From Mycolicibacterium porcinum (lineage in GTDB: Bacteria > Actinomycetota > Actinomycetes > Mycobacteriales > Mycobacteriaceae): a stretch of 64,000 nt of DNA. Positions 27,493-36,482 of this stretch are shown one piece after another. Made by a program: the position numbers and the translations under genes. The stretch spans positions 29,011 to 93,010 of the forward strand of contig MSTD01000021.1 in the NCBI GenBank assembly GCA_001942045.1, in the 5' to 3' direction. Each line of letters starts with the position of its first letter. Position 1 is the stretch's first letter. The notes beneath the pieces are model-generated. The model was not told the DNA's origin. It made no database searches and was given only the letters and a program-made list of their open reading frames with translations.

Positions 27493-29115
27493 CTATTTCA
27501 CGCACGGGATACCGGAAACCTTCATCTGGCTCAGGTCGGTCGGTGCCGCGGATTTCGTGCCGGTTGCGGTTGCGGCCACGGTGGTCACCGGTGTGCTGGC
27601 GGTGGTTTCCTCCGTCGTCTCACTTTCGGAGTCCCACGTCGAATCCGAGGCGGAATCCGACGAACTCTCCGAGGAGGACTCGGTCGATCCGGTCAGGTAT
27701 TCGTCGCCGGGGAAGTCTGTGCCGAGGGTGAGCTGCACGGTCCCGGCGGCCACCTCGGACGACGGGGTGGCGATCACGCCCAACTTGTCGGCCAGCGATT
27801 GAGCCGCGGACTCGGCGCCGGTTCCGTAGTCGATCGTGCTGACGGCGGCCAGCGACTCCGCGTCACCGATCTGCCCCGGGGTGAATCCGTTTGCGGAGAA
27901 GGTGGTTTCGAGCTGCGCGGCCAGCCCGGAGTAGGTGGAGGCATTGACCACGTCGAGCACCGCGCCGTGGCCCTCCAGGACGTGGGCCGGCGCCTGCGGG
28001 GCATTGGTGTTGCTGCCGGGTTCGGCGACCAGGTCGTGCACGATGGCCCGGATGGTCGGGATGTCGACGATGTTGATGTCCTCACCCATCGAGTTCTGCC
28101 CGAATTCCTTGATGGGCAACGTGTAGAGCGTGGGCGGCGCGCCGGTCAGTGCCGAGGCCCGGCTGGCGAAGCTGGCCAGGTCGAACCCGGAATCCAGCGC
28201 GACGTTCTGCTTGGTGACGTTGAGCAGATCGCGCAGCATGGTGGGACTGGACAGGGCGCCACTCTTACCGAGCGCCGATACCAGTGCGGCGATGAAGGCC
28301 TGCTGACGGCGGGTGCGGTCGAGGTCGGTGAAGTTCTCGTCGTTGACGTCGCGGCGCTGACGGACAAAGGCCATCGCCTGGGCAGCGTCGATCTGCTGGA
28401 CGCCCTGATGGAAGTCGGCACCGGAGTACGGGTCGGCGGTGTCGGCGTTGAGGCACACCGTGATCGGCGCCACAGCCTTGGCGATCTGGAAGAACGCGCC
28501 CAGAGTGACTTCCACGAAATGGTCGATCGGAATGCCGAGCAGATTGCGCACCGTGGCGATCTGCGCCCGCCGGCCGGCCTCACGGGCCTGCTGTTCGTTC
28601 AGCGCGGTGTTCTCGGAGCTGGCCTCCAGCGTTTCCATCTCGCGCTGATAGGCCCAACCATAGGCCTGCTTGACCTTGCCCTTGCACGGCTTGACGTCGC
28701 AGCCGGCGAGCTCGACGTAGTCGTCGCGCGGGATCGAGAACGCGGTCGCCGGACCGCCGTTACCGGGCAGGTGGACCACGATCAGAACGTTGGCGTTGTA
28801 GCCGCCCACGGTCTCGTCACCGGCGTGCAGCGCTTCGTACACATCCTGGGGCAGCGGGTTGCCGTGCTGGTCCAGCCTGCTGTCCAACCCCATGATGAGG
28901 ATGTTCTCGGTGTCCCCGGACGAGACCGGGCCGCCTTCCAGCGCGTTCGATGTGGTGATGCCGTCCAGCGCGCCGTGGTAGGACACCCAGCCGGCGCCCG
29001 TTCCGGCCAGCACCGTTGCCGCCACCAGGCCGACGGATACCCGGCGGGCTACCCGCACGCCACGGTGCGGCATGCGATGCCGGGCGGTGCCCGTGGCGTG
29101 AGTGGGTGCGTTCAT
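27493..29115 (-). CDS. LytR-CpsA-Psr family cell wall ligase with LytR_C tail
   Basis: A protein of about 540 aa. A basic cytosolic N-terminus and one membrane helix (about 25-47) precede the LCP catalytic domain, with NILIMGLDSR, the substrate Arg in FSIPRDDYVEL and the FVRQRRDVNDENFTDLDRTRRQQ region (in pieces). A LytR_C domain follows (HGAVLDVVNASTYSGLAAQLETT region), then a Ser/Thr/Glu-rich linker ending in a conserved Cys (SGIPCVK). LCP proteins attach arabinogalactan to peptidoglycan in mycobacteria. The start is ambiguous: ATG 29115 has an AGGTG sequence before it, while ATG 29127 adds four residues. Two Cys in CDVKPCKGK may form a disulfide. Confidence 0.85.
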   Translation of the reverse strand: MNAPTHATGTARHRMPHRGVRVARRVSVGLVAATVLAGTGAGWVSYHGALDGITTSNALEGGPVSSGDTENILIMGLDSRLDQHGNPLPQDVYEALHAGDETVGGYNANVLIVVHLPGNGGPATAFSIPRDDYVELAGCDVKPCKGKVKQAYGWAYQREMETLEASSENTALNEQQAREAGRRAQIATVRNLLGIPIDHFVEVTLGAFFQIAKAVAPITVCLNADTADPYSGADFHQGVQQIDAAQAMAFVRQRRDVNDENFTDLDRTRRQQAFIAALVSALGKSGALSSPTMLRDLLNVTKQNVALDSGFDLASFASRASALTGAPPTLYTLPIKEFGQNSMGEDINIVDIPTIRAIVHDLVAEPGSNTNAPQAPAHVLEGHGAVLDVVNASTYSGLAAQLETTFSANGFTPGQIGDAESLAAVSTIDYGTGAESAAQSLADKLGVIATPSSEVAAGTVQLTLGTDFPGDEYLTGSTESSSESSSDSASDSTWDSESETTEETTASTPVTTVAATATGTKSAAPTDLSQMKVSGIPCVK

Positions 29116-29207
29116 GGCACCTGTCATTATGGGGCCGTTCGCTGAGACACCGCCCACCGGGGAAATCGGCTGGTCATCGCCTCCGTCTCGGCATTAGCGT
29201 GCAGAGC

Positions 29208-30122
29208 GTGAAATTGCGCATCGCCGTGAGCGTGCTTCTGCTGGCCGTCGTCGCGTTGCTGCTGAACGAACTGGTCGTCACCAAGCAGGAGCGAAAGGCC
29301 GAGCCCCTCGCCGGTGGTCACGTGCTGGAACTGGACGGTCCGGATCTCAACGTGCGCGAGTACGGGCCGCCGGGGGAGCGGGCGGTGGTGTTGCTGCACG
29401 GGTATTCGGCCTCGATCGAATGGTGGGAGCGGGTCGCCCCGCAGCTGGCCCGGGATCAGCGCGTGATCGCGGTCGATCTGGTCGGCCACGGCGGCTCGGA
29501 AGCGCCCGGCGACGCCAGAGCGTACCAATCGGCCGGGCAGGCCAAGGCGGTGCGCAACGCGCTCGTCGCGCTGGGTGTGCGTCACGCGGTACTGGTCGGG
29601 CATTCGATGGGCGGCGCGGTCTCGGCCGAGGTGGCCCGGCAGTATCCGGACCTGGTGGAGCGCGTGGTGGTCTCCGACACCCCGGCCGCCGACGACCTGG
29701 TCAGCATGCCGTTGCTCGGAAAGATGGTGTGCTGGCCGGTGATCGGTCCGGCGATGGATCTATTCCGCGGAGTCGACGCGATCAGCGAGGGTTCCCTGCA
29801 GACCGGGTTCGCCGCGGACTTCCCGGTGCCCGATTATGCGGACCGCTCATTGGAGCGTCTCACCTACGCCGGGTTGTGCGACTCTGTCGAAGGGCCGCAT
29901 CCCGTCGTGGAAACGCTTGTCGCACTGCACAAGCCGGTGCTGGTGCTGTGGGGAGACCAGGACGTGCTGACCCCGACGGCGCCCAATGTCGAGCGGTACA
30001 CCGCGGCCGGGTTGCCGCCCGTGGTGATCAAAGACTCGGGGCACACGCCGATGGTCGAGCAGCCTGACCAGTTCCTGGCCGCGGTGACCGACTTCGTCAG
30101 GACCCCAGTCCCCGCGAGATGA
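29208..30122 (+). CDS. Membrane-anchored alpha/beta hydrolase
   Basis: A 304-aa protein with an N-terminal membrane helix (residues 4-24) and an alpha/beta hydrolase fold. The oxyanion loop is VVLLHGYSAS, the nucleophile is Ser133 in VGHSMGGAV, the acid is in VLWGDQDVLTP, and His is in DSGHTPMVEQP. The catalytic triad is complete. Orientation and substrate are not determinable; esters or epoxides are possible. GTG 29208 was used (GTG 29199 adds three residues). Its last 26 nt overlap the convergent acyl-CoA dehydrogenase gene. Confidence 0.82.
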   Translation: MKLRIAVSVLLLAVVALLLNELVVTKQERKAEPLAGGHVLELDGPDLNVREYGPPGERAVVLLHGYSASIEWWERVAPQLARDQRVIAVDLVGHGGSEAPGDARAYQSAGQAKAVRNALVALGVRHAVLVGHSMGGAVSAEVARQYPDLVERVVVSDTPAADDLVSMPLLGKMVCWPVIGPAMDLFRGVDAISEGSLQTGFAADFPVPDYADRSLERLTYAGLCDSVEGPHPVVETLVALHKPVLVLWGDQDVLTPTAPNVERYTAAGLPPVVIKDSGHTPMVEQPDQFLAAVTDFVRTPVPAR

Positions 30123-31236
30123 CCAGCCGCTGAATCTGGTTGGTGCCCTCGAAGATCTGGGTGATCTTGGCTTCGCGCATGTAGCGCTCGACGCGGAAGT
30201 CGCGGGTGTAGCCGACTCCGCCGAACACCTGCACGGCGTCGGTGGTGACCTTCATCGCGGCGTCGGTGGCGATCAGCTTGGCGACGCTGGCCTGGGTCGA
30301 GTACGGCAACCCGAGATCGCGGCGGCGGGCGGCGTCGAGATAGGTAGCCCGCGCGCTCACCACGGCGGCGGCCATGTCGGCCAGCAGGAACCCGAGCCCC
30401 TGATGGTCGGCGATCTTGCGGCCGAACGTGGTTCGTTCGTTGGCATAGCGAACGGCTTCGTCCAGGGCGGCCTGGGCGATACCGACCGCGACGGCGGCGA
30501 TGCCGAGCCGGCCCGAGTCGAGCGCGGAGAACGCGATCGAAAGGCCTTGTCCCTCTTGCCCAATCAGCCGGTCGGCATCGAGGCGGGCATTGTCGTAGAA
30601 CGCCGACGTGGTGGGCACGGCGTGCAGGCCCATCTTCTCCTCGGGCTTGCCGAAGCTCAGCCCGTCGAGTCCGGCGGGGACCAGGAAGCAGGAGATGCCC
30701 TTGCTGCCCTCACCGGTCCGGGCGAACAGGGTGTAGAAATCGGCCTTGCCGCCATGGGTGATCCAGGCCTTGGAGCCGTTGAGTACGTAGGCATCGCCGT
30801 CGCGGGTGGCCTTGCAGTTCAGTGCGGCGGCGTCGGATCCGGCCTGCGGCTCGGACAGGCTGTAAGCACCGATCTGGTCCCCGGAGAGCATGCCGGGCAG
30901 CCAGCGCTGCTTCTGCTCCTCGGTGCCGTAGGCCAGCAGTGGGTGCGAGGACAGGCTGTGCACGCTGACCGCGACCCCGACCGCGGCCCACCGCGCCGCG
31001 ATCTCCTCGAGGACCTGCAGGTAGACCTCATAGGGCTGGCCGCCGCCACCCCACTGTTCGGGCTGCGGCAGGCTCAGCAGCCCCGCCGCGCCGAGCTGGG
31101 CGAAGACGCCCTCGGGATAGGTCTCGGCCTTCTCGTGCTCATCGACGACCGGATCGAGCACCTTGTCGGCGATATCGCGAGTGAGCTCGATCAGTTCGCG
31201 CGCCTCATCGGAGGGGAGCAGGCGATCAACAGGCAT
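30097..31236 (-). CDS. Acyl-CoA dehydrogenase, short/medium chain type
   Basis: A 379-aa ACAD. The FAD-contact segment is YSLSEPQAGSDAAALNCKA, the second is NGSKAWITHGGKADFYT, the C-terminal FAD loop is QVFGGVGYTRDF, and the catalytic Glu lies in ITQIFEGTNQIQRLVIS. Length and motifs are of the canonical four-electron-bundle type acting on short or branched acyl-CoA (family inference). It starts at ATG 31236. A large inverted repeat (31304-31377) lies upstream. It is not obviously in an operon with the RidA gene, which ends 164 nt upstream. Confidence 0.9.
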   Translation of the reverse strand: MPVDRLLPSDEARELIELTRDIADKVLDPVVDEHEKAETYPEGVFAQLGAAGLLSLPQPEQWGGGGQPYEVYLQVLEEIAARWAAVGVAVSVHSLSSHPLLAYGTEEQKQRWLPGMLSGDQIGAYSLSEPQAGSDAAALNCKATRDGDAYVLNGSKAWITHGGKADFYTLFARTGEGSKGISCFLVPAGLDGLSFGKPEEKMGLHAVPTTSAFYDNARLDADRLIGQEGQGLSIAFSALDSGRLGIAAVAVGIAQAALDEAVRYANERTTFGRKIADHQGLGFLLADMAAAVVSARATYLDAARRRDLGLPYSTQASVAKLIATDAAMKVTTDAVQVFGGVGYTRDFRVERYMREAKITQIFEGTNQIQRLVISRGLGS

Positions 31237-31303
31237 ACTTGCACATCCTAGTTTTCCCGGCGGCAGGTCATGGGCTCGGGGTTTGGTACAGCCCGGTCAT
31301 CCG

Positions 31304-31377
31304 CACTGTGACGAGCGTGCAGCCTGTTAGGGAAAACCTGCCGAAATCGCGGCTTTTCCTACACGCTCGTCACAGTG
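31304..31377. repeat. Long inverted repeat with 16-bp perfect arms
   Basis: CACTGTGACGAGCGTG (31304-31319) pairs perfectly with 31362-31377. The 42-nt spacer itself folds, because TAGG(G)AAAA near 31329 pairs with TTTTCCTA near 31354. It sits between the RidA gene end and the acyl-CoA dehydrogenase start, both on the minus strand. It could be a terminator, an attenuator or a small palindromic repeat element. Confidence 0.8.
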
Positions 31378-31399
31378 TCCGGACACACATATGCACAGG

Positions 31400-31783
31400 T
31401 CAACCCATCCGAGCGATGATCTGGATCTCGACCAGCGCGCCCGGGACCGCCAACTCGGTGACGCCGACGGCGGTCCAGGCCGGATATGGAGCCGTCACGA
31501 ATTCATCCTTCACCTCACCGAACACCTGCACATGTTGTTGCAGGCCGACGTGGTAGCTGGTGATGTCGGTGACCTCGGCGAAGGTCAGCTCCGCCTCGGC
31601 CAACAGCCCGCGCAGGTTCTCGAAGGCCTGCGTGAACTGCTCCCGTGGATCCTCTGCGACGCTCATGTCGGGGCGGATGCCGATCATTCCCGAACAGCGC
31701 AGGTGGTCGCCGTCGATCACCGCAGGCGCGAAGTGGTGGGTGTCGTACATCGGCTGCATCCACTGCGGGACAACAATTTTCAT
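31400..31783 (-). CDS. RidA/YjgF/YER057c family protein
   Basis: A 127-aa RidA-like protein. Recognisable segments are FAPAVIDGDHLRCSGMIGIRP, a central helix FTQAFENLRGLLAEAEL and the C-terminal YPAWTAVGVTELAVPGALVEIQIIA (in pieces), with the usual trimer-forming fold. Canonical RidA deaminates reactive enamines from PLP enzymes; the catalytic Arg found near the C-terminus of strict RidA (around position 105) is not evident here, so a divergent activity is possible. It lies 13 nt downstream of the dioxygenase gene and is probably in its operon. Confidence 0.8.
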   Translation of the reverse strand: MKIVVPQWMQPMYDTHHFAPAVIDGDHLRCSGMIGIRPDMSVAEDPREQFTQAFENLRGLLAEAELTFAEVTDITSYHVGLQQHVQVFGEVKDEFVTAPYPAWTAVGVTELAVPGALVEIQIIARMG

Positions 31784-31796
31784 TCTGGCTCCTGGT

Positions 31797-32627
31797 TCAG
31801 CGCAGCTGCGCGAAGTACTCGGGGTGGTAGGGCTCGCCCGGCGTCAGCGAGGGGTCGTTGAGTGCACTGACGTCGTGGGCGAAATCCGGCCTCGCGTCGG
31901 GCACCGGCCGGTAGTACAGCTGATCGCCGAAGAACCGGAACACCAGGGTATGGCGGTCGGGGCAGTCGGGTGTGACGGGGGCGCCGCCATGCAGGGAACC
32001 GGAGTGGAACACGAGTGCATCGCCGGGTTCCAGATCCCAGGAGATGACGTCCCAGGATGTCGGGTCCTTCGCGCGGTCAGCTTCGATGTCGGGCAGTCGC
32101 GGCCAATCCGAGTCGGGCCACAGCGGTTTGGTGGGGTCGGTCGGATCGGTGTAATTGGTGCCGTCGTACTGGACGCCGGTGTGCGATCCCCGGACGAACT
32201 CCAACGCGTTGTAGCGTGGCAGCTTCTCGAAGCTGACCCAGATGTTCAGCAGGTGTGGCCCGTTGGCCGGCATATAGGCGGTGTCCTGGTGCCAGGGCGA
32301 GCGGCCGGCCTTGCCACCCTTTTTGATGAACAGTTCCTCGCCCAAGAACCACACGTGCTCCGAATCCCACAGGGCGGCGGCGAAGTCCGCGAGTTCGAGC
32401 TCCTTGATCAAGCCGAGGTACTGCTCGATGTTCTCCGGGTTGCCGTACTCGTTGAAGTGTTCGTCGGGGGTGCCCGGATATACCCGTTTGGCGCCCGGGC
32501 TCGGATGCTCGATGCCGTAGTCGAAGGCCTCGCGGACCCGGCCGAGCTGTTCGGGGCTGAAGAGACCGCGGACGACGATGGCTCCGTCGGCAGCCAGGTC
32601 TCGCTTCATCTGGTCGGTCACCTGCAT
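31797..32627 (-). CDS. Phytanoyl-CoA dioxygenase (PhyH) family protein
   Basis: A 276-aa Fe(II)/2-oxoglutarate oxygenase of the PhyH family. The metal-binding pair lies in SPWHQDTAYMP, and further ligands are probably in LVFHSGSLHGGAP and the Arg-containing TLVFRFFGDQ. The N-terminal MKRDLAADGAIVVRGLFSPEQL is a typical PhyH start. The substrate is unknown and may be a small hydroxylatable acid. ATG 32627 was chosen because GAGGT precedes it; an upstream open frame continues into the operator region. It is divergent from a TetR gene across a dyad, which probably controls both. Confidence 0.87.
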   Translation of the reverse strand: MQVTDQMKRDLAADGAIVVRGLFSPEQLGRVREAFDYGIEHPSPGAKRVYPGTPDEHFNEYGNPENIEQYLGLIKELELADFAAALWDSEHVWFLGEELFIKKGGKAGRSPWHQDTAYMPANGPHLLNIWVSFEKLPRYNALEFVRGSHTGVQYDGTNYTDPTDPTKPLWPDSDWPRLPDIEADRAKDPTSWDVISWDLEPGDALVFHSGSLHGGAPVTPDCPDRHTLVFRFFGDQLYYRPVPDARPDFAHDVSALNDPSLTPGEPYHPEYFAQLR

Positions 32628-32638
32628 GATCGCTACCT

Positions 32639-32672
32639 CATAACAGTTGTGATGTACATAACGAGTGTTATG
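32639..32672. promoter_or_regulatory. Candidate TetR operator between the PhyH gene and its divergent TetR gene
   Basis: CATAACA (32639-32645) and TGTTATG (32666-32672) form perfect 7-bp inverted arms, and an internal CATAACG copy lies at 32657-32663. The spacing and the divergent position fit autorepression plus control of the dioxygenase gene. Confidence 0.55.
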
Positions 32673-32712
32673 CTGCTCACGTTCGGAGCGGGTGTCAAGA
32701 GGAAGCGTGAAC

Positions 32713-33297
32713 ATGACGGTCACGAGTTCAGCGTCGACCCGGCAGGGCGAGGTGGTCGACGCGGCGATCCGGGTGATCGCCAGGGACGGCCTGTCGGCAG
32801 CGTCGTTGCGGTCGATCGCGCGCGAAATCGGTTACACCACAGGCGTCGTCATGCACTACTTCAAGGACAAGCAGGAGCTGCTGGTAGCCGCGGCGCAAGC
32901 CGTGTTCGATCCGTTCGACGCGCTGCTCGCCGGGGTGGCCCCCGACGGGTTCGACGGCCTGCGTCGGCTGTGCGTGGTCCCGCTGCCCACCACGCCGGCC
33001 AACGAGGCGTTGTGGCGCATCTACGCCCAGGCCCTGGCCAGCGCCGAGACCGAACCGGCCTTCGCCGCCACCGTCCGTAGCCGTTACGGCGCGATCCGCG
33101 AACGGGTGCGGGCCCTGCTGGCCGAAGGGCAGCACGAGGGATACCTGCGCAGTGATTTCGATCCGGCCGCGCAGTGCGACATCCTCTGTGCGCTGATCGA
33201 CGGCCTGGCCCTGCACGCGATCAGCGAGCCGGGCAGATTCCCGCCCGGCCGGATGGAGGAGTTGGTCACCCAGGAGCTCGAGAAGCTCCGGGCCTGA
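32713..33297 (+). CDS. TetR family regulator of the PhyH-RidA unit
   Basis: A 194-aa TetR protein with the HTH at about residues 10-55 (VVDAAIRVIARDGLSAASLRSIAREIGYTTGVVMHYF, in pieces, then KDKQEL). The C-terminal domain resembles the BetI-like group (TetR_C_6 type). ATG 32713 follows GAGGAAGCGTGAAC. It is divergent from the dioxygenase gene with the dyad at 32639-32672 between them, so it is the likely regulator. The ligand is unknown. Confidence 0.87.
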   Translation: MTVTSSASTRQGEVVDAAIRVIARDGLSAASLRSIAREIGYTTGVVMHYFKDKQELLVAAAQAVFDPFDALLAGVAPDGFDGLRRLCVVPLPTTPANEALWRIYAQALASAETEPAFAATVRSRYGAIRERVRALLAEGQHEGYLRSDFDPAAQCDILCALIDGLALHAISEPGRFPPGRMEELVTQELEKLRA

Positions 33298-33309
33298 CCA
33301 GACGCGAAA

Positions 33310-33337
33310 ACCCCCTTTTCCCGAAGGAATTGGGGGT
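33310..33337. terminator. Terminator between convergent tetR and pntB
   Basis: Stem ACCCCC (33310-33315) with GGGGGT (33332-33337), with partial inner pairing TTCC/GGAA, directly after the TetR stop and 25 nt before the pntB stop. Probably bidirectional. Confidence 0.6.
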
Positions 33338-33361
33338 CTGCGCGCCTGCTGGGCAGAGAAT

Positions 33362-34810
33362 CTAGACGTGCTCTCCGACGGGCAGTGCCGCGAGGATGTC
33401 GTTGACCCGGTCGCGGGCGTCGCCGAAGAGCATCTGGGTGTTCTCCCGGAAGAACAGCGGGTTCTGCACGCCGGCGTAGCCGGAAGCCATGGAGCGCTTG
33501 AACACGATGACGTGGTCGGCGTTCCACACCGTCAGCACCGGCATGCCGGCGATCGGGGAGCCCGGATCCTCGGCGGCGGCCGGGTTGACGGTGTCGTTGG
33601 CGCCGATCACGAGCACGACGGAGGTGCCGTCGAAGTCGTCGTTGATCTCGTCCATCTCCAGCACGATGTCGTAGGGCACCTTGGCCTCGGCCAGCAGCAC
33701 GTTCATGTGGCCGGGCAGGCGTCCGGCGACCGGGTGGATGCCGAAGCGGACGTTGACGCCGCGCTCACGCAGCTTGCGGGTCAGGTCGGCCACACCGTAC
33801 TGGGCCTGGGCCACGGCCATGCCGTAGCCAGGCGTGATGATGACCGAGTCGGCGTGGGCCAGCAGTTCGGCCGCGCCCTCGGCGTTGATCTCGCGGTGCT
33901 CGCCGTAGTCCTTGTCCTCGGCGGGCCCGGCCTCGATGCCGAAACCACCGGCGATCACGGAGATGAACGACCGGTTCATGGCCTTGCACATGATGTAGGA
34001 CAGGTAGGCACCGGAGGAGCCGACCAGGGCGCCGGTGATGATCAGCAGGTCGTTGCCGAGCAGGAAGCCGGATGCCGCCGCGGCCCAACCCGAGTAGCTG
34101 TTGAGCATCGAGACCACGACGGGCATGTCGCCGCCGCCGATCGAGGCCACCAGGTGCCAGCCGAGGAGCAGTGCGAGCACGGTCACCACGATGAGCAGCC
34201 ACAAGTGCGGCTCGATGACGAACCACACGGTCAGCGCGGCGAACACGACGAGCGCGCCGATGTTCAGGAAGTTCTTGCCGGGCAGCATCAACGGCGCGGA
34301 CTTCATCCGGGCCGACAGCTTCAGGTTGGCCACGATCGAGCCGGTGAAGGTGACCGCACCGATGAACACGCCGATGAACACCTCGGCCGAGTGGATGCCG
34401 AGCATGCCGTCACGGGCCAGCGCGGCCGCCTCGGCGCCGGCCGCGTCAGCCTCGACGTGCAGGTAGCCGTTCCAGCCGACGAGGACGGCGGCCAGACCGA
34501 CGAAGCTGTGCAGCAGCGCGATCAGCTCGGGCATGCCGGTCATCTCGACGACCTTGGCGCGCCACAGGCCGATCGCGGCGCCGACGATCATGGCGCCGAC
34601 CAGCAGGGCCAGGCCCATCGGCTCGATCTTGTGCTCGAAAGCCAGCGCGATGGTCGCGATCAGGGCGACCGCCATGCCGACGATGCCGAATGTGTTTCCG
34701 GCGCGGGAGGTTTCGTGTTTGGACAGCCCGGCCAGCGCCAGGATGAACAGCAGCGCCGCGACGACGTAGGCGGCGGTGGCAACGTTTTCTAGGGTGAACA
34801 TGGAATCCAT
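33362..34810 (-). CDS. pntB: NAD(P) transhydrogenase subunit beta
   Basis: A 482-aa PntB. The N-terminal part (about residues 1-280) holds the membrane helices of domain II. The C-terminal domain III binds NADP(H), with [18 protein letters not shown], the loop [22 protein letters not shown] and [15 protein letters not shown]. It works with PntA to couple proton flow to NADPH formation. It lies 27 nt downstream of pntA on the same strand. ATG 34810 was used; ATG 34801 is also possible. Confidence 0.94.
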   Translation of the reverse strand: MDSMFTLENVATAAYVVAALLFILALAGLSKHETSRAGNTFGIVGMAVALIATIALAFEHKIEPMGLALLVGAMIVGAAIGLWRAKVVEMTGMPELIALLHSFVGLAAVLVGWNGYLHVEADAAGAEAAALARDGMLGIHSAEVFIGVFIGAVTFTGSIVANLKLSARMKSAPLMLPGKNFLNIGALVVFAALTVWFVIEPHLWLLIVVTVLALLLGWHLVASIGGGDMPVVVSMLNSYSGWAAAASGFLLGNDLLIITGALVGSSGAYLSYIMCKAMNRSFISVIAGGFGIEAGPAEDKDYGEHREINAEGAAELLAHADSVIITPGYGMAVAQAQYGVADLTRKLRERGVNVRFGIHPVAGRLPGHMNVLLAEAKVPYDIVLEMDEINDDFDGTSVVLVIGANDTVNPAAAEDPGSPIAGMPVLTVWNADHVIVFKRSMASGYAGVQNPLFFRENTQMLFGDARDRVNDILAALPVGEHV

Positions 34811-34837
34811 TCCAAAGTCTCTGTGGGCACGCAGGTT

Positions 34838-36364
34838 CTAGCTGCGGGAGAACATCGCGAGCATGCGACGCGTCACCGCGAAGCCGCCGAATACGTTGAT
34901 GCTGGCCAGCAGGATCGCGCAGGTGGCGATCGCGGTCACCAGCGCATTGCCGTGGCCGACCTGAAGCAGGGCGCCCACCACGATGATTCCGGAGATCGCG
35001 TTGGTCACCGACATCAGCGGGGTGTGCAGCGCGTGGTGCACGTTGCCGATGACGTAGTAGCCGATCACGATCGCCAGCGCGAACACGGTCAAGTGGACCT
35101 GCAGCGCGGCCGGGGAGATCGCGATCAGGGCGAAGATCGCGGCGGCCGCGGCGAACGTGATGCCGAGACGGCGTCCGGTCGACATCGGCTGCTTCTCTTC
35201 CTTGACCGCCGGAGCCGCCGCGGCGGGCTGGGCAGCCGGGGCGGCCGAGACCTGCACCGGTGGCGGGGGCCAGGTGGTTTCGCCGTCGCGCACCACGGTC
35301 ATCGAGCGCTGGACGACGTCGTCCCAGTCGAGGACGACCTTGCCGTCCTTGTCCGGGGTCAGCAGCTTGAGCAGGTTCACCAGGTTGGTGCCGTACAGCT
35401 GCGAGGCCTGGGCGGGCAGGCGGCCGGCCAGGTCGGTGTAACCGATGATCGTCACACCGTTGTCGGTGACGATGGCCTCGTCCTTGACGGTGCCCTCGAC
35501 GTTGCCGCCGTTGGCCGCGGCCATGTCGACGATGACGCTGCCCGGCTTCATCGAGGCCACCATCTCGGCGGTGATGATGCGCGGCGCGGGCTTGCCGGGG
35601 ATCAGCGCGGTGGTGATGATGATGTCGACGTCTTTGGCCAGTTCGGCGTACAACTCGGCCTCACGAGCCTTGTAGTCGTCGCCCATTTCCTTGGCGTAGC
35701 CGGTGGCCGACACTTCGCCGGCGTTGGGGTCGACGGACACGTACTCACCGCCGAGGGAGGCGACCTGGTCGGCGACCTCGGGACGGGGATCGGTGGCCTT
35801 GACGACGGCGCCGAGCGATCCGGCCGCACCGATCGCGGCCAGACCGGCCACACCGGCACCGACCACGAGCACCTTGGCCGGCGGGACCTTGCCCGCGGCG
35901 GTGACCTGACCGGTGAAGAACCGGCCGAAGCTGTGGGCGGCCTCGACCACGGCGCGGTAGCCGGCGATGTTCGCCATCGAGGACAGCACGTCCAGCGACT
36001 GGGCTCGGGAGATACGAGGCACCGCGTCCATCGCCAGCACCGTGATCGGCCGGGAAGACAGCTTCTCGACCAGCTCGGGCTTGAGCGCAGGTGAGATCAA
36101 GCTCACTAGCGTCGCTCCGTCACGCAGCTTGCCGATCTCGGCATCATCAGGCGCGTTGACCTTCAAGACGACGTCGGCGTCCCACGGCGAGCCGACCTCG
36201 GCACCGGCCTCTACGTAGGCGGCGTCGGAGAAGCTCGAGGCAGCACCGGCGCCGCTTTCTACGACAACCTCGTACCCGAGCTTGATAATCTGTCCGACAG
36301 TCTGCGGCGTGGCGGCGACGCGCGTTTCCCCAGGTAGGGACTCGCGCGGGATCCCGATGAGCAT
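34838..36364 (-). CDS. pntA: NAD(P) transhydrogenase subunit alpha, single-chain form
   Basis: A 508-aa PntA. Residues 1-375 form the NAD(H)-binding domain I ([50 protein letters not shown]). A Pro/Ala-rich linker (about 376-405) leads to three membrane helices of domain II (about 415-500, including [16 protein letters not shown]). In M. tuberculosis these parts are separate genes (pntAa, pntAb); here they are one chain, as in E. coli. It is cotranscribed with pntB. No disruption is visible. Confidence 0.94.
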   Translation of the reverse strand: MLIGIPRESLPGETRVAATPQTVGQIIKLGYEVVVESGAGAASSFSDAAYVEAGAEVGSPWDADVVLKVNAPDDAEIGKLRDGATLVSLISPALKPELVEKLSSRPITVLAMDAVPRISRAQSLDVLSSMANIAGYRAVVEAAHSFGRFFTGQVTAAGKVPPAKVLVVGAGVAGLAAIGAAGSLGAVVKATDPRPEVADQVASLGGEYVSVDPNAGEVSATGYAKEMGDDYKAREAELYAELAKDVDIIITTALIPGKPAPRIITAEMVASMKPGSVIVDMAAANGGNVEGTVKDEAIVTDNGVTIIGYTDLAGRLPAQASQLYGTNLVNLLKLLTPDKDGKVVLDWDDVVQRSMTVVRDGETTWPPPPVQVSAAPAAQPAAAAPAVKEEKQPMSTGRRLGITFAAAAAIFALIAISPAALQVHLTVFALAIVIGYYVIGNVHHALHTPLMSVTNAISGIIVVGALLQVGHGNALVTAIATCAILLASINVFGGFAVTRRMLAMFSRS

Positions 36365-36482
36365 CGAATCCGCTCCGTTTCTTTCTGGTAGGCCTCTTCG
36401 TTCAGCCTGGAAGAGTGTCGCATTTGTGTTCAGATAACGCCCATGCCCCTTTTGGGGGATGTGATCAACGGCCCAGCTCGGG

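Noticed and set aside
33368-34792. 474-residue plus-strand frame opposite pntB
   Set aside because: It is a shadow of pntB rich in His, Gly and Asp, with no domain, and would lie wholly inside a well-conserved gene.
36365-36482. Possible riboswitch upstream of pntA
   Set aside because: Only a 4-bp CCCC/GGGG hairpin is visible; no known riboswitch core was recognised.
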